From the NCBI GenBank assembly GCA_019420945.1, contig JAHZGF010000052.1, forward strand, positions 1 through 24,155: 24,155 nucleotides of DNA, given 5' to 3'. Position 1 is the stretch's first letter. Each line of letters starts with the position of its first letter. Below are positions 15,752 to 22,550 of the stretch, piece by piece. This stretch comes from Clostridiales bacterium (GTDB taxonomy: Bacteria > Bacillota > Clostridia > Oscillospirales > Oscillospiraceae). The position numbers were made by a program, and so were the translations under genes. The notes beneath the pieces are model-generated. The model was not told the origin of the DNA. It searched no databases and worked only from the letters and a program-made list of their open reading frames with translations.

Positions 15752-15862
15752 TCTTCTTCCATCCAGACTATACTGTCGGTATCGGAGTTACACCGATTCA
15801 ACCAAAATACTTTGGGTCGCGGACTATACCGCCGGTCGGGAATTACACCCTGCCCTGAAGAC
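15752..15862 (-). ncRNA. FMN riboswitch (RFN element) controlling ribU
   Basis: The minus strand carries the conserved RFN blocks in order: a closing stem (TCTTCAGGGCAGGGTG), ATTCCCGACCGGCGGTA, then AGTCCGCGACC, a variable arm, AATCGGTGTAACTCCGA, and ACCGACAGT followed by TAGTCTGGATGGAAGAAG. FMN binding is expected to favour the downstream terminator and so lower riboflavin import when flavin is plentiful. Together with its promoter and expression platform it accounts for the 385-nt stretch without a gene between ribU and the SLOG gene. Confidence 0.96.
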
Positions 15863-15891
15863 ATCGCTGTTCAGTTGTTGTTCTGAATAAA

Positions 15892-15920
15892 AATATAACA
15901 CGCAGTCAGCAGAAATGCAA
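15892..15920 (-). promoter_or_regulatory. Promoter for the FMN riboswitch-ribU transcript
   Basis: On the minus strand TTGCAT (15915-15920) and TATATT (15892-15897) are separated by 17 nt, placing the start of transcription just before the aptamer. Confidence 0.72.
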
Positions 15921-15985
15921 GCTTTTTTTCGACGTGGAAGAAATAGGTGGGTAAGAAAAAGACTTTAGAGTGCGAATTTGTGGGA

Positions 15986-16014
15986 TTGAGGCTTTGGGAG
16001 GGAGGTGATATAAT
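15986..16014 (+). promoter_or_regulatory. Promoter for the SLOG-family gene
   Basis: TTGAGG (15986-15991) and a perfect TATAAT (16009-16014) are 17 nt apart, and TGA before the -10 adds an extended element. Confidence 0.75.
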
Positions 16015-16044
16015 AGAAAAAAGTTGAGAAAATGAGGTGAACCC

Positions 16045-16554
16045 ATGAGCGAAGCGACAACCTGCTGTTTTACCGGCCACCGGCCCCACCGGCTGCCTTG
16101 GCATGAGGATGAGCTGGATCCCCGGTGCCAGCGGCTTCGGGAGGAATTGGACCGCCAGGTGGATCGGGCTTATCAACAGGGCTACCGGCATTTTATATCT
16201 GGCATGGCCCAGGGCGGCGACCTGATGTTCTGTGAATCGGTGCTGCGGCTCAAGGAGCGCCACCCAGAGGTGGTGCTGGAGGCGGCCATACCCTATCCCG
16301 GCCAGGCGGACCGCTGGAAGGCCCCGCAACAGGAGCGCTACCGCCGGCTGCTGGCCCAGTGCGATTTGGAGACGATGGTTCAACAGAACTATACGCCGGA
16401 CTGTATGCAGCGCCGGAATTACTATATGGTGGAGCGCTCCGGGCTGCTGATTGCCCTCTATGACGGCAACCCCGGCGGCGGCACCTGCAAGACCTTGCTC
16501 TACGCCATCCGTCGTGCGCTGGACGTGATTCAGCTGGACCCCGCCCGGTTCTGA
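16045..16554 (+). CDS. SLOG-family protein (DUF1273, YoqJ/YpsA-like)
   Basis: A 169-residue cytoplasmic protein with the SLOG (SMF/DprA-LOG) Rossmann-like fold. The nucleotide-pocket motifs are present: CCFTGHRPHRLP at residues 7-18, FISGMAQGGDLMFCE near 49-63, and a terminal glycine patch YDGNPGGGTCK near 138-148. SLOG proteins bind nucleotides or ADP-ribose-like ligands. YpsA of Bacillus subtilis affects cell division, but the ligand of this subgroup is not established. The ATG follows GAGGTG. It is a single-gene unit with its own promoter and terminator, so context gives no function. The nearest alternatives are other LOG/TIR-associated SLOG proteins. Confidence 0.85.
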   Translation: MSEATTCCFTGHRPHRLPWHEDELDPRCQRLREELDRQVDRAYQQGYRHFISGMAQGGDLMFCESVLRLKERHPEVVLEAAIPYPGQADRWKAPQQERYRRLLAQCDLETMVQQNYTPDCMQRRNYYMVERSGLLIALYDGNPGGGTCKTLLYAIRRALDVIQLDPARF

Positions 16555-16601
16555 CCCTACCGGGCCGAGCATCCGGCACAGCAAAATTGATTTTATCCTA
16601 T

Positions 16602-16642
16602 AGCCGAAAGGCCGCTGCCATAACAGCGGCCTTTCGGCTTTT
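16602..16642 (+). terminator. Terminator after the SLOG-family gene
   Basis: A perfect 16-bp stem (16602-16617 with 16624-16639) closes a 6-nt loop and runs into TTTT. Confidence 0.88.
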
Positions 16643-16690
16643 GTCATATGGGAGAATGGCGCATAGAATGGCATAGCCGACATAGAAAAA
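16643..16690 (+). promoter_or_regulatory. Putative mother-cell sigma promoter region for dpaAB
   Basis: GTCATATG (16643-16650) resembles a sigma-E -35, and CATAGAAT (16662-16669) resembles a sigma-E/sigma-K -10. The 11-nt gap between them is shorter than normal. CATAG recurs three times at about 10-nt spacing (16662, 16672, 16681). Sporulation control is expected for dipicolinate synthase, but the exact promoter is not settled. Confidence 0.35.
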
Positions 16691-16704
16691 GGATGGTGTG
16701 TCAT

Positions 16705-17577
16705 TTGAAACGAGAATATTATTTTTGGGTGGTCGGCGGTGATCTGCGGCAGGTCAAGCTGGCCCAGCTGCTGCAATTGGATGGACATACGACCCAGACC
16801 TACGCCATGGAGCTGAGACCGGAGCAGGGAGACCTGTCCGGATCTGATACCCTGAAGGGAATTGATCGGGCAGACTGCGTCATTCTGCCCCTGCCCGCAG
16901 CCGGAGAGGCCGGTATGCTGAATGCACCTCTCTCAGACCGGAAAGTGCCCCTGTCGTCAGTGCTCCAGGCCATGCGGCCGGGTCAGATTCTCTGCGGGGG
17001 AAAGCTGACCCAAGAGCTGAAGGATCAGGCCCAGCAGCGGGGAATCGATGTCTATGATTACTTCGCCCAGGAGGAGCTGGCAGTGAAAAACGCCATTCCC
17101 ACCGCCGAGGGTGCCATTCAGATCGCCATGGAAGAGCTGCCCACCACGCTGTTTGGTTCCCGGGTGCTGGTCATCGGCTTCGGCCGGCTGGGCAAACTGC
17201 TGGCCCATCGGCTCAAGGCCTTGGGGGCCCGGGTCACCGTATCCGCCCGCAGTTATCAGGATTTGGCCTGGATCGAATCCTATGGTTACTGCGCAGAGCG
17301 CACCGATCAGCTGGAGGGCTGGTTGTGCAACTATGATCTGATTGTCAACACCGTGCCCGCTCTGGTGCTGGGGGAGGCAGAGCTGGAGGATCTGTCTCCG
17401 GACTGCCTGGTGATCGATCTGGCCAGCCGCCCTGGAGGTGTGGATTTCGAGTCCGCCGCCGTGTTGGGGATCAAAGTGATTTGGGCCCTGTCGCTGCCGG
17501 GAAAGGTGGCCCCGGTGACCTCGGGTAAAATCATCCGGGATACAATCTATCATCTTTTACAGGAGGCGGAGCCATGA
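16705..17577 (+). CDS. dpaA: Dipicolinate synthase subunit A
   Basis: A 290-residue NAD(P)-binding subunit of dipicolinate synthase (SpoVFA). With DpaB it converts a dihydrodipicolinate-pathway intermediate to dipicolinic acid in the sporulating mother cell. The protein opens FWVVGGDLRQVKLAQLL, as in SpoVFA. It has the AVKNAIPTAEGAIQIAM block, the Rossmann motif VLVIGFGRLG (GFGRLG at 158-163), and DLASRPGGVDF (238-248). TTG at 16705 gives a family-like N-terminus, with AAAGGA about 11 nt upstream. ATG at 16693 and GTG at 16696 are alternatives that differ by only 3-4 residues. The stop overlaps dpaB by four bases. Confidence 0.94.
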   Translation: MKREYYFWVVGGDLRQVKLAQLLQLDGHTTQTYAMELRPEQGDLSGSDTLKGIDRADCVILPLPAAGEAGMLNAPLSDRKVPLSSVLQAMRPGQILCGGKLTQELKDQAQQRGIDVYDYFAQEELAVKNAIPTAEGAIQIAMEELPTTLFGSRVLVIGFGRLGKLLAHRLKALGARVTVSARSYQDLAWIESYGYCAERTDQLEGWLCNYDLIVNTVPALVLGEAELEDLSPDCLVIDLASRPGGVDFESAAVLGIKVIWALSLPGKVAPVTSGKIIRDTIYHLLQEAEP

Positions 17578-18167
17578 GACCAGAGGATTTGCGGGTAGGA
17601 TTTGCCGTCTGCGGCTCCTATTGTACCTTTTCCCAGGTGTTCCCGGTGATGGAAGAAATGGCAAAGATTTACGGCACGGTACAGCCCATTTTTTCAGAGC
17701 GCTCAGCGGTGACGGACACCCGGTTCGGGTCCGCCTCCTCTTTCCTGGAGTGGGCAGAGCGATGCACCGGATGCCGCCCCATTCTGACCATTCGGGAAGC
17801 AGAGCCCATCGGCCCCAAAAAGCTGCTGGATGTGCTGGTGATCGCCCCCTGTACCGGCAATACTTTGGCCAAACTGGCGGCGGGAGTCACCGATTCCAGC
17901 GTCACTATGGCGGCCAAGGCCCATCTGCGCAACGGCCGGCCCCTGGTGATCGCCCCCTCCACCAATGACGGGCTCACCGTGTCCCTGCGCAATCTGGGAG
18001 AGCTGGCCCTGCGGAAGCATGTCTATCTGGTGCCCTTCCGCCAGGATGACCCGGAGAAGAAGCCCACATCCCTGGTGGCAGACATGAGCCTGATTCCCCA
18101 GGCGGTGGCGGCGGCGCTGGAGGGACGTCAGCTCCAGCCGGTGCTGTTGGCGCCCCCCGAGAGCTGA
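17574..18167 (+). CDS. dpaB: Dipicolinate synthase subunit B (flavoprotein)
   Basis: A 197-residue flavoprotein-fold subunit of dipicolinate synthase (SpoVFB). The flavin-binding type features are VGFAVCGSYCTFSQVFPVMEEM at the N-terminus, VIAPCTGNTLAKLAAGVTDSSV in the middle, and RPLVIAPSTNDGL. This layout matches the Dfp/UbiX-type fold of the family. Translation is coupled to dpaA by an ATGA overlap. The pair marks the organism as a potential endospore former, since dipicolinate accumulates with calcium in the spore core. The length is normal and no key segment seems to be missing. Confidence 0.95.
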   Translation: MRPEDLRVGFAVCGSYCTFSQVFPVMEEMAKIYGTVQPIFSERSAVTDTRFGSASSFLEWAERCTGCRPILTIREAEPIGPKKLLDVLVIAPCTGNTLAKLAAGVTDSSVTMAAKAHLRNGRPLVIAPSTNDGLTVSLRNLGELALRKHVYLVPFRQDDPEKKPTSLVADMSLIPQAVAAALEGRQLQPVLLAPPES

Positions 18168-18178
18168 GCCTGACACAG

Positions 18179-18212
18179 AGAAACGATCCGGAAACCCTTC
18201 CGGATCGTTTCT
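18179..18212 (+). terminator. Terminator-like hairpin after dpaB
   Basis: A perfect 15-bp stem (18179-18193 with 18198-18212) has an ACCC loop. The T-run after it is poor (GCATTTGG), so termination may be inefficient. Confidence 0.65.
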
Positions 18213-18271
18213 GCATTTGGCGGTAAGGATTCGACAGTGACCGACAGCAAGCCGGCGGAATAGACTGGGAA

Positions 18272-18301
18272 TGGGAAGTCCTTTCCCACTCATATTGAGT
18301 G
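18272..18301 (+). promoter_or_regulatory. Two adjacent inverted repeats in the feoA leader
   Basis: TGGGAA/TTCCCA (18272-18277 and 18283-18288) is followed by the perfect palindrome CACTCATATTGAGTG (18287-18301). The two share two bases, and the second abuts the feoA ribosome binding site (AAAGG). It could be a metal-regulator operator or a leader structure; neither a Fur nor a DtxR consensus is evident. Confidence 0.4.
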
Positions 18302-18316
18302 AAAGGTGTCTATGCT

Positions 18317-18553
18317 ATGAATCAGTTGATCCGTTTGAATGATCTGGCTCCGGGCCAGCGGGGGCGGGTGCTCTCGCTGGATGTGGCCGGAGGCATGCGC
18401 CGCCGGCTGCTGGATCTGGGTCTGGTGGAGGATACCGCCGTAGAGTGTCTGGGCAGAAGTCCCGGGGGAGACCCGGCGGCCTATCTGATCCGGGGGGCCG
18501 TCATCGCCCTGCGGGACAGCGACAGCCGAGGTATCCTGATCCGACCGGTTTAA
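18317..18553 (+). CDS. feoA: Ferrous iron transport protein A
   Basis: A 78-residue cytoplasmic SH3-like protein of the FeoA family, needed for FeoB-mediated Fe(II) uptake. It shows the family pattern: LIRLNDLAPGQRGRVLSLD at the start, MRRRLLDLGLVEDTAVECLGRSPGGDP in the middle, and YLIRGAVIALRDSDSRGILIRPV at the end, where a serine/isoleucine form replaces the common RxxDAxxI motif. The ATG at 18317 follows AAAGGTG by 8 nt. An in-frame ATG at 18299 lies inside the leader palindrome and is rejected. It precedes feoB by 18 nt and is surely co-expressed with it. Confidence 0.92.
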   Translation: MNQLIRLNDLAPGQRGRVLSLDVAGGMRRRLLDLGLVEDTAVECLGRSPGGDPAAYLIRGAVIALRDSDSRGILIRPV

Positions 18554-18571
18554 ATAAGGAGGCGAGGAGCA

Positions 18572-20710
18572 ATGGGACTGACCCATTCTTCCACCGGGCG
18601 GGGGGCGGCCGCCGAGGCTCTGAGCCTGAGCCGCGCCTGGCCCGGAGAACGGGTGATTGCCCTGGCGGGCAACCCCAATGTAGGAAAGAGCACGTTATTT
18701 AACGCGCTGACCAATCTGCACCAGCACACCGGCAATTGGCCCGGAAAGACGGTGGCCCTGGCCGCTGGGAGATGCACCTCCCAGCGGCAGGACTACCTCT
18801 TTGTGGACCTGCCGGGTACATATTCTCTGATGGCCCATTCGCCGGAAGAGGAAGTGGCCCGGGATTTTGTCTGCTTTGGAGGCGCGGATGCAGCGGTGGT
18901 GGTGTGCGACGCCACCTGTCTGGAGCGCAATTTGAATCTGGTACTCCAGACCCTGGAGCTTTGTCCCCGGACCCTGGTATGCGTCAATCTGCTGGACGAG
19001 GCAAAGCGCAAAGGGGTAGAGGTGGATCTGCCGCTGCTGTCCCAAAAGCTGGGGGTGCCGGTGGTGGGTACCTCCGTCCGGGACAAAAGCTCCCAGGCCC
19101 GGCTGCTGGCAGCCCTGGACGACCTGGTGGAGGGACCGGCCCCAACACCGGTCCAGGTCCGCTATCCTTCAGTGCTGGAGTCCTCTGTGGCACTGCTGGA
19201 ACCCTTTTTAAAGTCCTTCCGGGGGCCGCTGTTCGGCCGCTGGTTGGCCCTGCGGCTGTTGGAAGGGGACGAGACGCTGTTGAATAAGGCTCAGCAGGCC
19301 CTAAAGGTGACGTTTACGCAGATCCCAGGACTCACCTGGGCCCTGGAAGCAGCCCGGGCCCGGCTGGCGGAGCAGAACATTGACGCCAGCGGTATCCAGG
19401 ATATGCTGACCTCTGCCTTGGTCCGGCGGGGGGAGGAGCTGGCCCGGGCAGTGGTGCGCTCCGGAGCCGGGGAGCGGCGGGATCGGAAATTAGATCGGCT
19501 GCTCACCAGCCGTTGTACCGGTTACCCGGCCATGGTCCTGCTGCTGGCTCTGGTGCTCTGGCTCACCATCCAGGGGGCCAATTATCCCTCGGAACTGTTA
19601 TCCCGGCTGTTGTTCTGGTTTCAGGACCGGCTTACCGAGCTGTTTCAATTCTTGGGTGCACCGGATTGGCTCCATGGCCTGTTGGTGCTGGGAGCTTATC
19701 GCACCCTGGCCTGGGTGGTGTCCGTTATGCTGCCCCCCATGGCAATCTTTTTCCCCCTGTTTACCCTGCTGGAGGACGCGGGCTATCTGCCTCGGGTGGC
19801 CTACAATCTGGATCGACCCTTCCAGCGCTGTCACGCCTGCGGCAAGCAGGCCTTGACTATGTGCATGGGCTTTGGCTGCAATGCGGCGGGGGTGGTGGGC
19901 TGCCGCATCATCGACTCCCCCCGGGAGCGGCTGCTGGCCATCCTGACCAATAATTTTGTGCCCTGTAACGGCCGGTTTCCCACGCTCATTGCGGTGATTA
20001 CCATGTTCTTTGTGGGGACCGGAGGCGGGACGCTTGCTTCCATCTGGTCTGCTTTATTGCTCACTGGTGTGATTCTGTTGGGGATCGGGGCTACCTTCGG
20101 CATGACCCGGCTGCTCTCCGCCACACTGCTGCGGGGTATGCCCTCCTCCTTTGCCCTGGAGCTGCCTTCCTACCGAAGACCCCAGATCGGGAAAGTACTG
20201 GTCCGCTCTTTGGTGGATCGGACTGCTTTTGTGCTGGGCCGGGCAGCGGCGGTGGCTGCGCCGGCGGGGGCTCTGCTTTGGCTTCTGGCCAATGTCCAGC
20301 CCGGGGGTGTCAGCCTGCTGACCAGTTTAGCGGGATTTTTTGATCCTTTTGCCCGGCTTATGGGGTTGGACGGGGTCATTTTGGTGGCATTTTTGCTGGG
20401 ATTCCCCGCCAACGAAATCGTCATTCCCATTATTCTGATGGCCTATCTGTCCCAGGGCAGCCTGATCGAATATGAAAGCCTGGCTCAGCTGCAAAGTCTG
20501 TTGGTGTCCAACGGCTGGAGTTGGGTAACTGCGGTGTGTATGCTGCTGTTCTGCCTGTTTCACTGGCCCTGCTCCACCACCTTGCTCACCATCCGAAAAG
20601 AGACCGGCTCCTGGGGCTGGACCGCACTGGGAGCGTTGTTACCCACCGGGTTGGGGATTACAGTCTGCATGTTGTTCTGCACATTTGTTCATCTTCTGGG
20701 CTTAATTTGA
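18572..20710 (+). CDS. feoB: Ferrous iron transport protein B
   Basis: A 712-residue Fe(II) transporter with a cytoplasmic G domain and membrane region. G1 is GNPNVGKS (33-40), G3 is DLPG (79-82) followed by TYSLMAHSPEE, and G4 is NLLDEAKRKG (from 139). A helical linker reaches about residue 310. The membrane part has the Gate-type repeats, with the core CMGFGCNAAGVVGCRII near residues 430-446 and RERLLAILTNNFVPCNGRFP after it. The C-terminal repeat includes FLLGFPANEIVIPIILMAY and a cysteine-bearing HWPCSTTLLTIRKETGSW. AGGAGG precedes the ATG. The gene looks intact and full length. Confidence 0.96.
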   Translation: MGLTHSSTGRGAAAEALSLSRAWPGERVIALAGNPNVGKSTLFNALTNLHQHTGNWPGKTVALAAGRCTSQRQDYLFVDLPGTYSLMAHSPEEEVARDFVCFGGADAAVVVCDATCLERNLNLVLQTLELCPRTLVCVNLLDEAKRKGVEVDLPLLSQKLGVPVVGTSVRDKSSQARLLAALDDLVEGPAPTPVQVRYPSVLESSVALLEPFLKSFRGPLFGRWLALRLLEGDETLLNKAQQALKVTFTQIPGLTWALEAARARLAEQNIDASGIQDMLTSALVRRGEELARAVVRSGAGERRDRKLDRLLTSRCTGYPAMVLLLALVLWLTIQGANYPSELLSRLLFWFQDRLTELFQFLGAPDWLHGLLVLGAYRTLAWVVSVMLPPMAIFFPLFTLLEDAGYLPRVAYNLDRPFQRCHACGKQALTMCMGFGCNAAGVVGCRIIDSPRERLLAILTNNFVPCNGRFPTLIAVITMFFVGTGGGTLASIWSALLLTGVILLGIGATFGMTRLLSATLLRGMPSSFALELPSYRRPQIGKVLVRSLVDRTAFVLGRAAAVAAPAGALLWLLANVQPGGVSLLTSLAGFFDPFARLMGLDGVILVAFLLGFPANEIVIPIILMAYLSQGSLIEYESLAQLQSLLVSNGWSWVTAVCMLLFCLFHWPCSTTLLTIRKETGSWGWTALGALLPTGLGITVCMLFCTFVHLLGLI

Positions 20711-20720
20711 CGGATACAGA

Positions 20721-20749
20721 TTGAAAGCCCGGTTTCGGACTGCTACAAT
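20721..20749 (+). promoter_or_regulatory. Promoter for the aldolase-isomerase pair
   Basis: TTGAAA (20721-20726) and TACAAT (20744-20749) are 17 nt apart, with TGC before the -10. It begins right after feoB, and no hairpin terminator is visible between the two. Confidence 0.75.
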
Positions 20750-20781
20750 AGAGAAAAATCAGAAGGAAAGGAAGTATTTCC

Positions 20782-21420
20782 GTGAATGCCTTGGAATTGA
20801 AAGAGCAGGTTTGCGATTGGGCAAAGCGGGCCTATCATGACGGCCTGTTTGAGGGTACCTGCGGCAATCTCAGCGCCTTTGACCGAGAGCAGGGGATTGT
20901 GGTGATTACGCCCTCCGGGTTGTCCTATGATCGGTACCGGCCGGAAGATATGGTAGTCATTGATTTGGAAGGCAAGGTGCTGGAGGGAAACTTTCCGCCT
21001 TCCTCCGAATGGATCATGCATACCATGGTCTACCGGAAAAAACCGGAGGTGGGTGCGGTGATTCATACCCACTCTCCCTATGCCAGTGCCTTTGCAGTGC
21101 GTCATGAAGCCATTCCCGCCATACTCATCGAGATGATTCCGACTTTGGGAGGCGATGTGCCTTTGGCGGAGTTCGGTATGCCCGGCACCGAGGAGGTGGG
21201 AGCCCAGGCCGTCAAGGTGTTGGATGGCCGGGGCGGCTGCCTGCTGGCCAACCACGGTGTGCTGGCGGTGGGCGGCAGTCTGGAGCAGGCCTTTGTCCGG
21301 GCAGGTTATGTGGAGAACGCCGCCATGATCTGCTCCATTGCCATGAGCAGCGGCTCCATTGTTCCTCTGGATAAAGAACTTTGCAAGGCGGTGCAGGCCC
21401 ACTACGGCGTAAAAATTTGA
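20782..21420 (+). CDS. Class II aldolase/adducin-family sugar-phosphate aldolase
   Basis: A 212-residue zinc-dependent aldolase of the FucA/AraD superfamily that should cleave a ketose 1-phosphate to dihydroxyacetone phosphate and an aldehyde. The zinc site is complete: Glu76 (PSSEW), His95 and His97 (HTHSPYA) and His158 (NHGVLAVG), spaced as in E. coli FucA. The glycine-rich GTCGNLSAF and TPSGLSYD loops bind the phosphate. The GTG start follows AAGGAAAGGAAG. It is followed 41 nt later by an MtnA-like isomerase. That partner suggests 5-deoxyribulose or methylthioribulose 1-phosphate as substrate, rather than fuculose phosphate, whose own isomerase and kinase genes are absent here. Confidence 0.9.
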   Translation: MNALELKEQVCDWAKRAYHDGLFEGTCGNLSAFDREQGIVVITPSGLSYDRYRPEDMVVIDLEGKVLEGNFPPSSEWIMHTMVYRKKPEVGAVIHTHSPYASAFAVRHEAIPAILIEMIPTLGGDVPLAEFGMPGTEEVGAQAVKVLDGRGGCLLANHGVLAVGGSLEQAFVRAGYVENAAMICSIAMSSGSIVPLDKELCKAVQAHYGVKI

Positions 21421-21461
21421 CAACAGTTCACGCAACGAAAGATAAAAGGAGGCAGAACCAC

Positions 21462-22502
21462 ATGGGCAGACGGGACGAGGGGCTGGCATTCCTGCTCCGT
21501 TATGAGAACGTGGCTTGGTATGAGGACGGCGCAGTGCGCATCCTGGACCGGCGCATTTATCCGGTGCGGATTGAATTTGTCACCTGCCGCAGTCATCAGG
21601 AGGTGGCCCAGGCCATTGCAGACATGGTGACCCAGAGCGGCGGACCCTATACGGCGGCAGCTATGGGTATGGCTTTGGCGGCCTATGAGGCCCGGGAACT
21701 GAGCGGGGAAGAGGCCCTGGCCTATCTGGAGCGGGCGGCCTATACGCTGTCTCACGCCCGTCCCACCACCTCGGCCAAAATGGCCCGGGTCACCGGGCGC
21801 AGCCTGGAGGTGGCCCGCAAGGCTCTGGAACAGGGAGTTCACGGGGTGGATTTGGCGGAGACGTTGCGGCAGCAGGCCCTGGAGCAGTTGGAAGAAGGCT
21901 ATGCAGAGCATGATAAGCTGGCGGGGTACTTGGCAGATCTGACTCCGGCCCATGCCACGGTTATGACCCAGTGCTTTGCCGAGTCCATCATCGGCGCTTA
22001 CCTGCGGGAGTGCCGCCGCCGGGGCAATGAAATCAAGCTGATCTGCCCCGAAACCCGGCCCTACTTCCAGGGAGCCCGGCTCACCGCCAGTGTGGCCCGG
22101 GATATGGACTTTGACGTGACGGTGATCAGCGACAATATGCCCGGCTATACCATGCGGGAGAAGCATGTGGATCTGTTCACCTCCGCCGCCGATGTGATCA
22201 CCATGGACGGCCATATTATCAACAAGGTGGGCACCTTCCAGATTGCCCTTTGCGCCAGCTATTGGGGAATTCCCTATTATGTGACTGGGGCGCCTAACCC
22301 CAGCCACCCGGATCTGGCCTCTGTCTCCATCGAGGAGCGGGACCCGGAACTGGTGCTGGATGCTATGGGGACAAAAACAACTCTGCCGGGAGTGAAGGGA
22401 TTTTATCCTGCCTTTGACGTGACACCTCCCAAGCTGTGTGACGGAGTGGTCACCGATCGTGGTATCTTTGCACCCACGGATTTGAAACGGTATTTCCAGT
22501 AA
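21462..22502 (+). CDS. MtnA-like sugar-1-phosphate isomerase (eIF2B-alpha fold)
   Basis: A 346-residue cytoplasmic enzyme of the aldose 1-phosphate isomerase family related to MtnA (methylthioribose-1-phosphate isomerase). The expected catalytic residues are kept: Cys171 in MTQCFAES and Asp234 in SAADVITMDG. The NKVGTFQIAL block (244-253) and ARPTTSAKM (99-107) are equivalent to the RPT and NKIGT motifs. Several motifs diverge from canonical MtnA (ARPTTSAK for GRPTAVNL, TQCF for TxCN). The true substrate may therefore be 5-deoxyribose 1-phosphate or another pentose 1-phosphate. The ATG follows AAAGGAGG. It is coupled with the upstream aldolase. Annotation as an eIF2B-like initiation factor subunit would be misleading. 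Confidence 0.86.
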   Translation: MGRRDEGLAFLLRYENVAWYEDGAVRILDRRIYPVRIEFVTCRSHQEVAQAIADMVTQSGGPYTAAAMGMALAAYEARELSGEEALAYLERAAYTLSHARPTTSAKMARVTGRSLEVARKALEQGVHGVDLAETLRQQALEQLEEGYAEHDKLAGYLADLTPAHATVMTQCFAESIIGAYLRECRRRGNEIKLICPETRPYFQGARLTASVARDMDFDVTVISDNMPGYTMREKHVDLFTSAADVITMDGHIINKVGTFQIALCASYWGIPYYVTGAPNPSHPDLASVSIEERDPELVLDAMGTKTTLPGVKGFYPAFDVTPPKLCDGVVTDRGIFAPTDLKRYFQ

Positions 22503-22504
22503 AA

Positions 22505-22538
22505 CAAAGGACCCATGCCATATGGCATGGGTCCTTTG
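22505..22538. terminator. Bidirectional terminator, 34-bp perfect palindrome
   Basis: Every base from 22505 to 22521 pairs with 22522-22538. On the minus strand CCTTTG runs into TTTTAC, a fair T-tract. On the plus strand the tail is weaker (CTGTCGTTTC). It separates the isomerase gene from the convergent lipoprotein gene. Confidence 0.87.
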
Positions 22539-22550
22539 CTGTCGTTTCTA

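Noticed and set aside
15660..15752. In-frame N-terminal extension of ribU
   Set aside because: It is the riboswitch expression platform and terminator. A strong ribosome binding site precedes the ATG at 15659.
18237..18266. GTGACC/TAGACT as the feoA promoter
   Set aside because: The hexamers are poor and the spacer is 18 nt. The promoter of feoAB is not clear from sequence, so none is listed.
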